A stretch of 12,891 bases of DNA from an uncultured Cardiobacterium sp. (lineage in GTDB: Bacteria > Pseudomonadota > Gammaproteobacteria > Cardiobacteriales > Cardiobacteriaceae). How positions within the stretch are numbered: the stretch's first letter is position 1; every line of letters begins with the position of its first letter. Below are positions 12,811-12,891 of this stretch, in pieces. The notes beneath the pieces were generated by a model. That model was given only the letters and a program-made list of their open reading frames with translations, did no database searches and was not told where the DNA came from. Location: assembly GCF_938028185.1 (NCBI RefSeq), contig NZ_CALJAH010000294.1, positions 1 to 12,891 of the forward strand, in the 5' to 3' direction. The position numbers and the translations under genes are program-made.

Positions 12811-12846
12811 ATGTGTGGGGAATGTCTAGGGGGGGGTTGCAATTTG

Positions 12847-12891
12847 AAAAATCCCCCTCCCCTGCAGGGCGAAGCCCGCAGCGGGGGAGGG
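12847..12891 (-). terminator. GC-rich hairpin, probable terminator of a gene beyond the right edge
   Basis: CCCTCCCC-TGC and GGGC (from 12853) pair with GCCC and GCA-GGGGGAGGG (to 12891 or beyond) around a GAA loop, with small mismatches. On the minus strand it is followed by ATTTTTC (12852 to 12846). This fits an intrinsic terminator for a minus-strand gene located to the right of the window. The outer stem may be cut by the window end. Confidence 0.55.

Overview
The window looks like chromosomal core DNA of a GC-rich Gammaproteobacterium. The order yebC-ruvC-(insert)-ruvA-ruvB-tolQ-tolR-tolA-tolB-pal-cpoB is a classic gammaproteobacterial arrangement. My best guess at family is Cardiobacteriaceae, held with low to moderate confidence and not provable from this sequence alone. 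No stretch over 300 bases lacks a gene, and I saw no tRNA, rRNA or CRISPR array.

Layout. Positions 1-470 (minus) hold the start of an unrecognised membrane protein that runs off the left edge. Positions 607-1515 hold an EamA/DMT-family permease. yebC and ruvC follow (1665-2927). Between ruvC and ruvA lies an AT-rich insert (about 2930-4140). It carries two tiny two-helix membrane proteins on the minus strand, ending at their own terminator, and a divergent XRE regulator with a coiled-coil tail. Three operator-like repeats precede the XRE start. ruvA and ruvB (4151-5751) overlap by ATGA and lead into the Tol-Pal genes (5815-11208), closed by a strong terminator at 11231-11256.

The Holliday-junction machinery (RuvABC) and the Tol-Pal envelope-constriction machinery are encoded on the same strand. 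tolQ-tolR-tolA are translationally coupled by stop/start overlaps. tolB has a plausible promoter of its own, and pal follows a hairpin and an unusual A/C-rich leader.

Right end. Positions 11258-11412 form a 155-bp palindromic MITE with perfect 18-bp TA-ended terminal inverted repeats. Its layout and several internal blocks resemble the Correia elements of Neisseria. Beyond it, on the minus strand, is a small envelope-stress-like operon: an unknown four-helix membrane segment fused in frame to a CreD-like protein that lacks the large periplasmic domain, then a 60-residue unknown protein. Both the fusion start and the internal CreD start have upstream sites that match the CreB box exactly (TTCAC-N6-TTCAC). 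Each promoter has a CreB-type element exactly 21 bases from a GATACT -10 box. This Cre-controlled, cut-down CreD locus and the Correia-like MITE are the most notable items, followed by the ruvC/ruvA insert.
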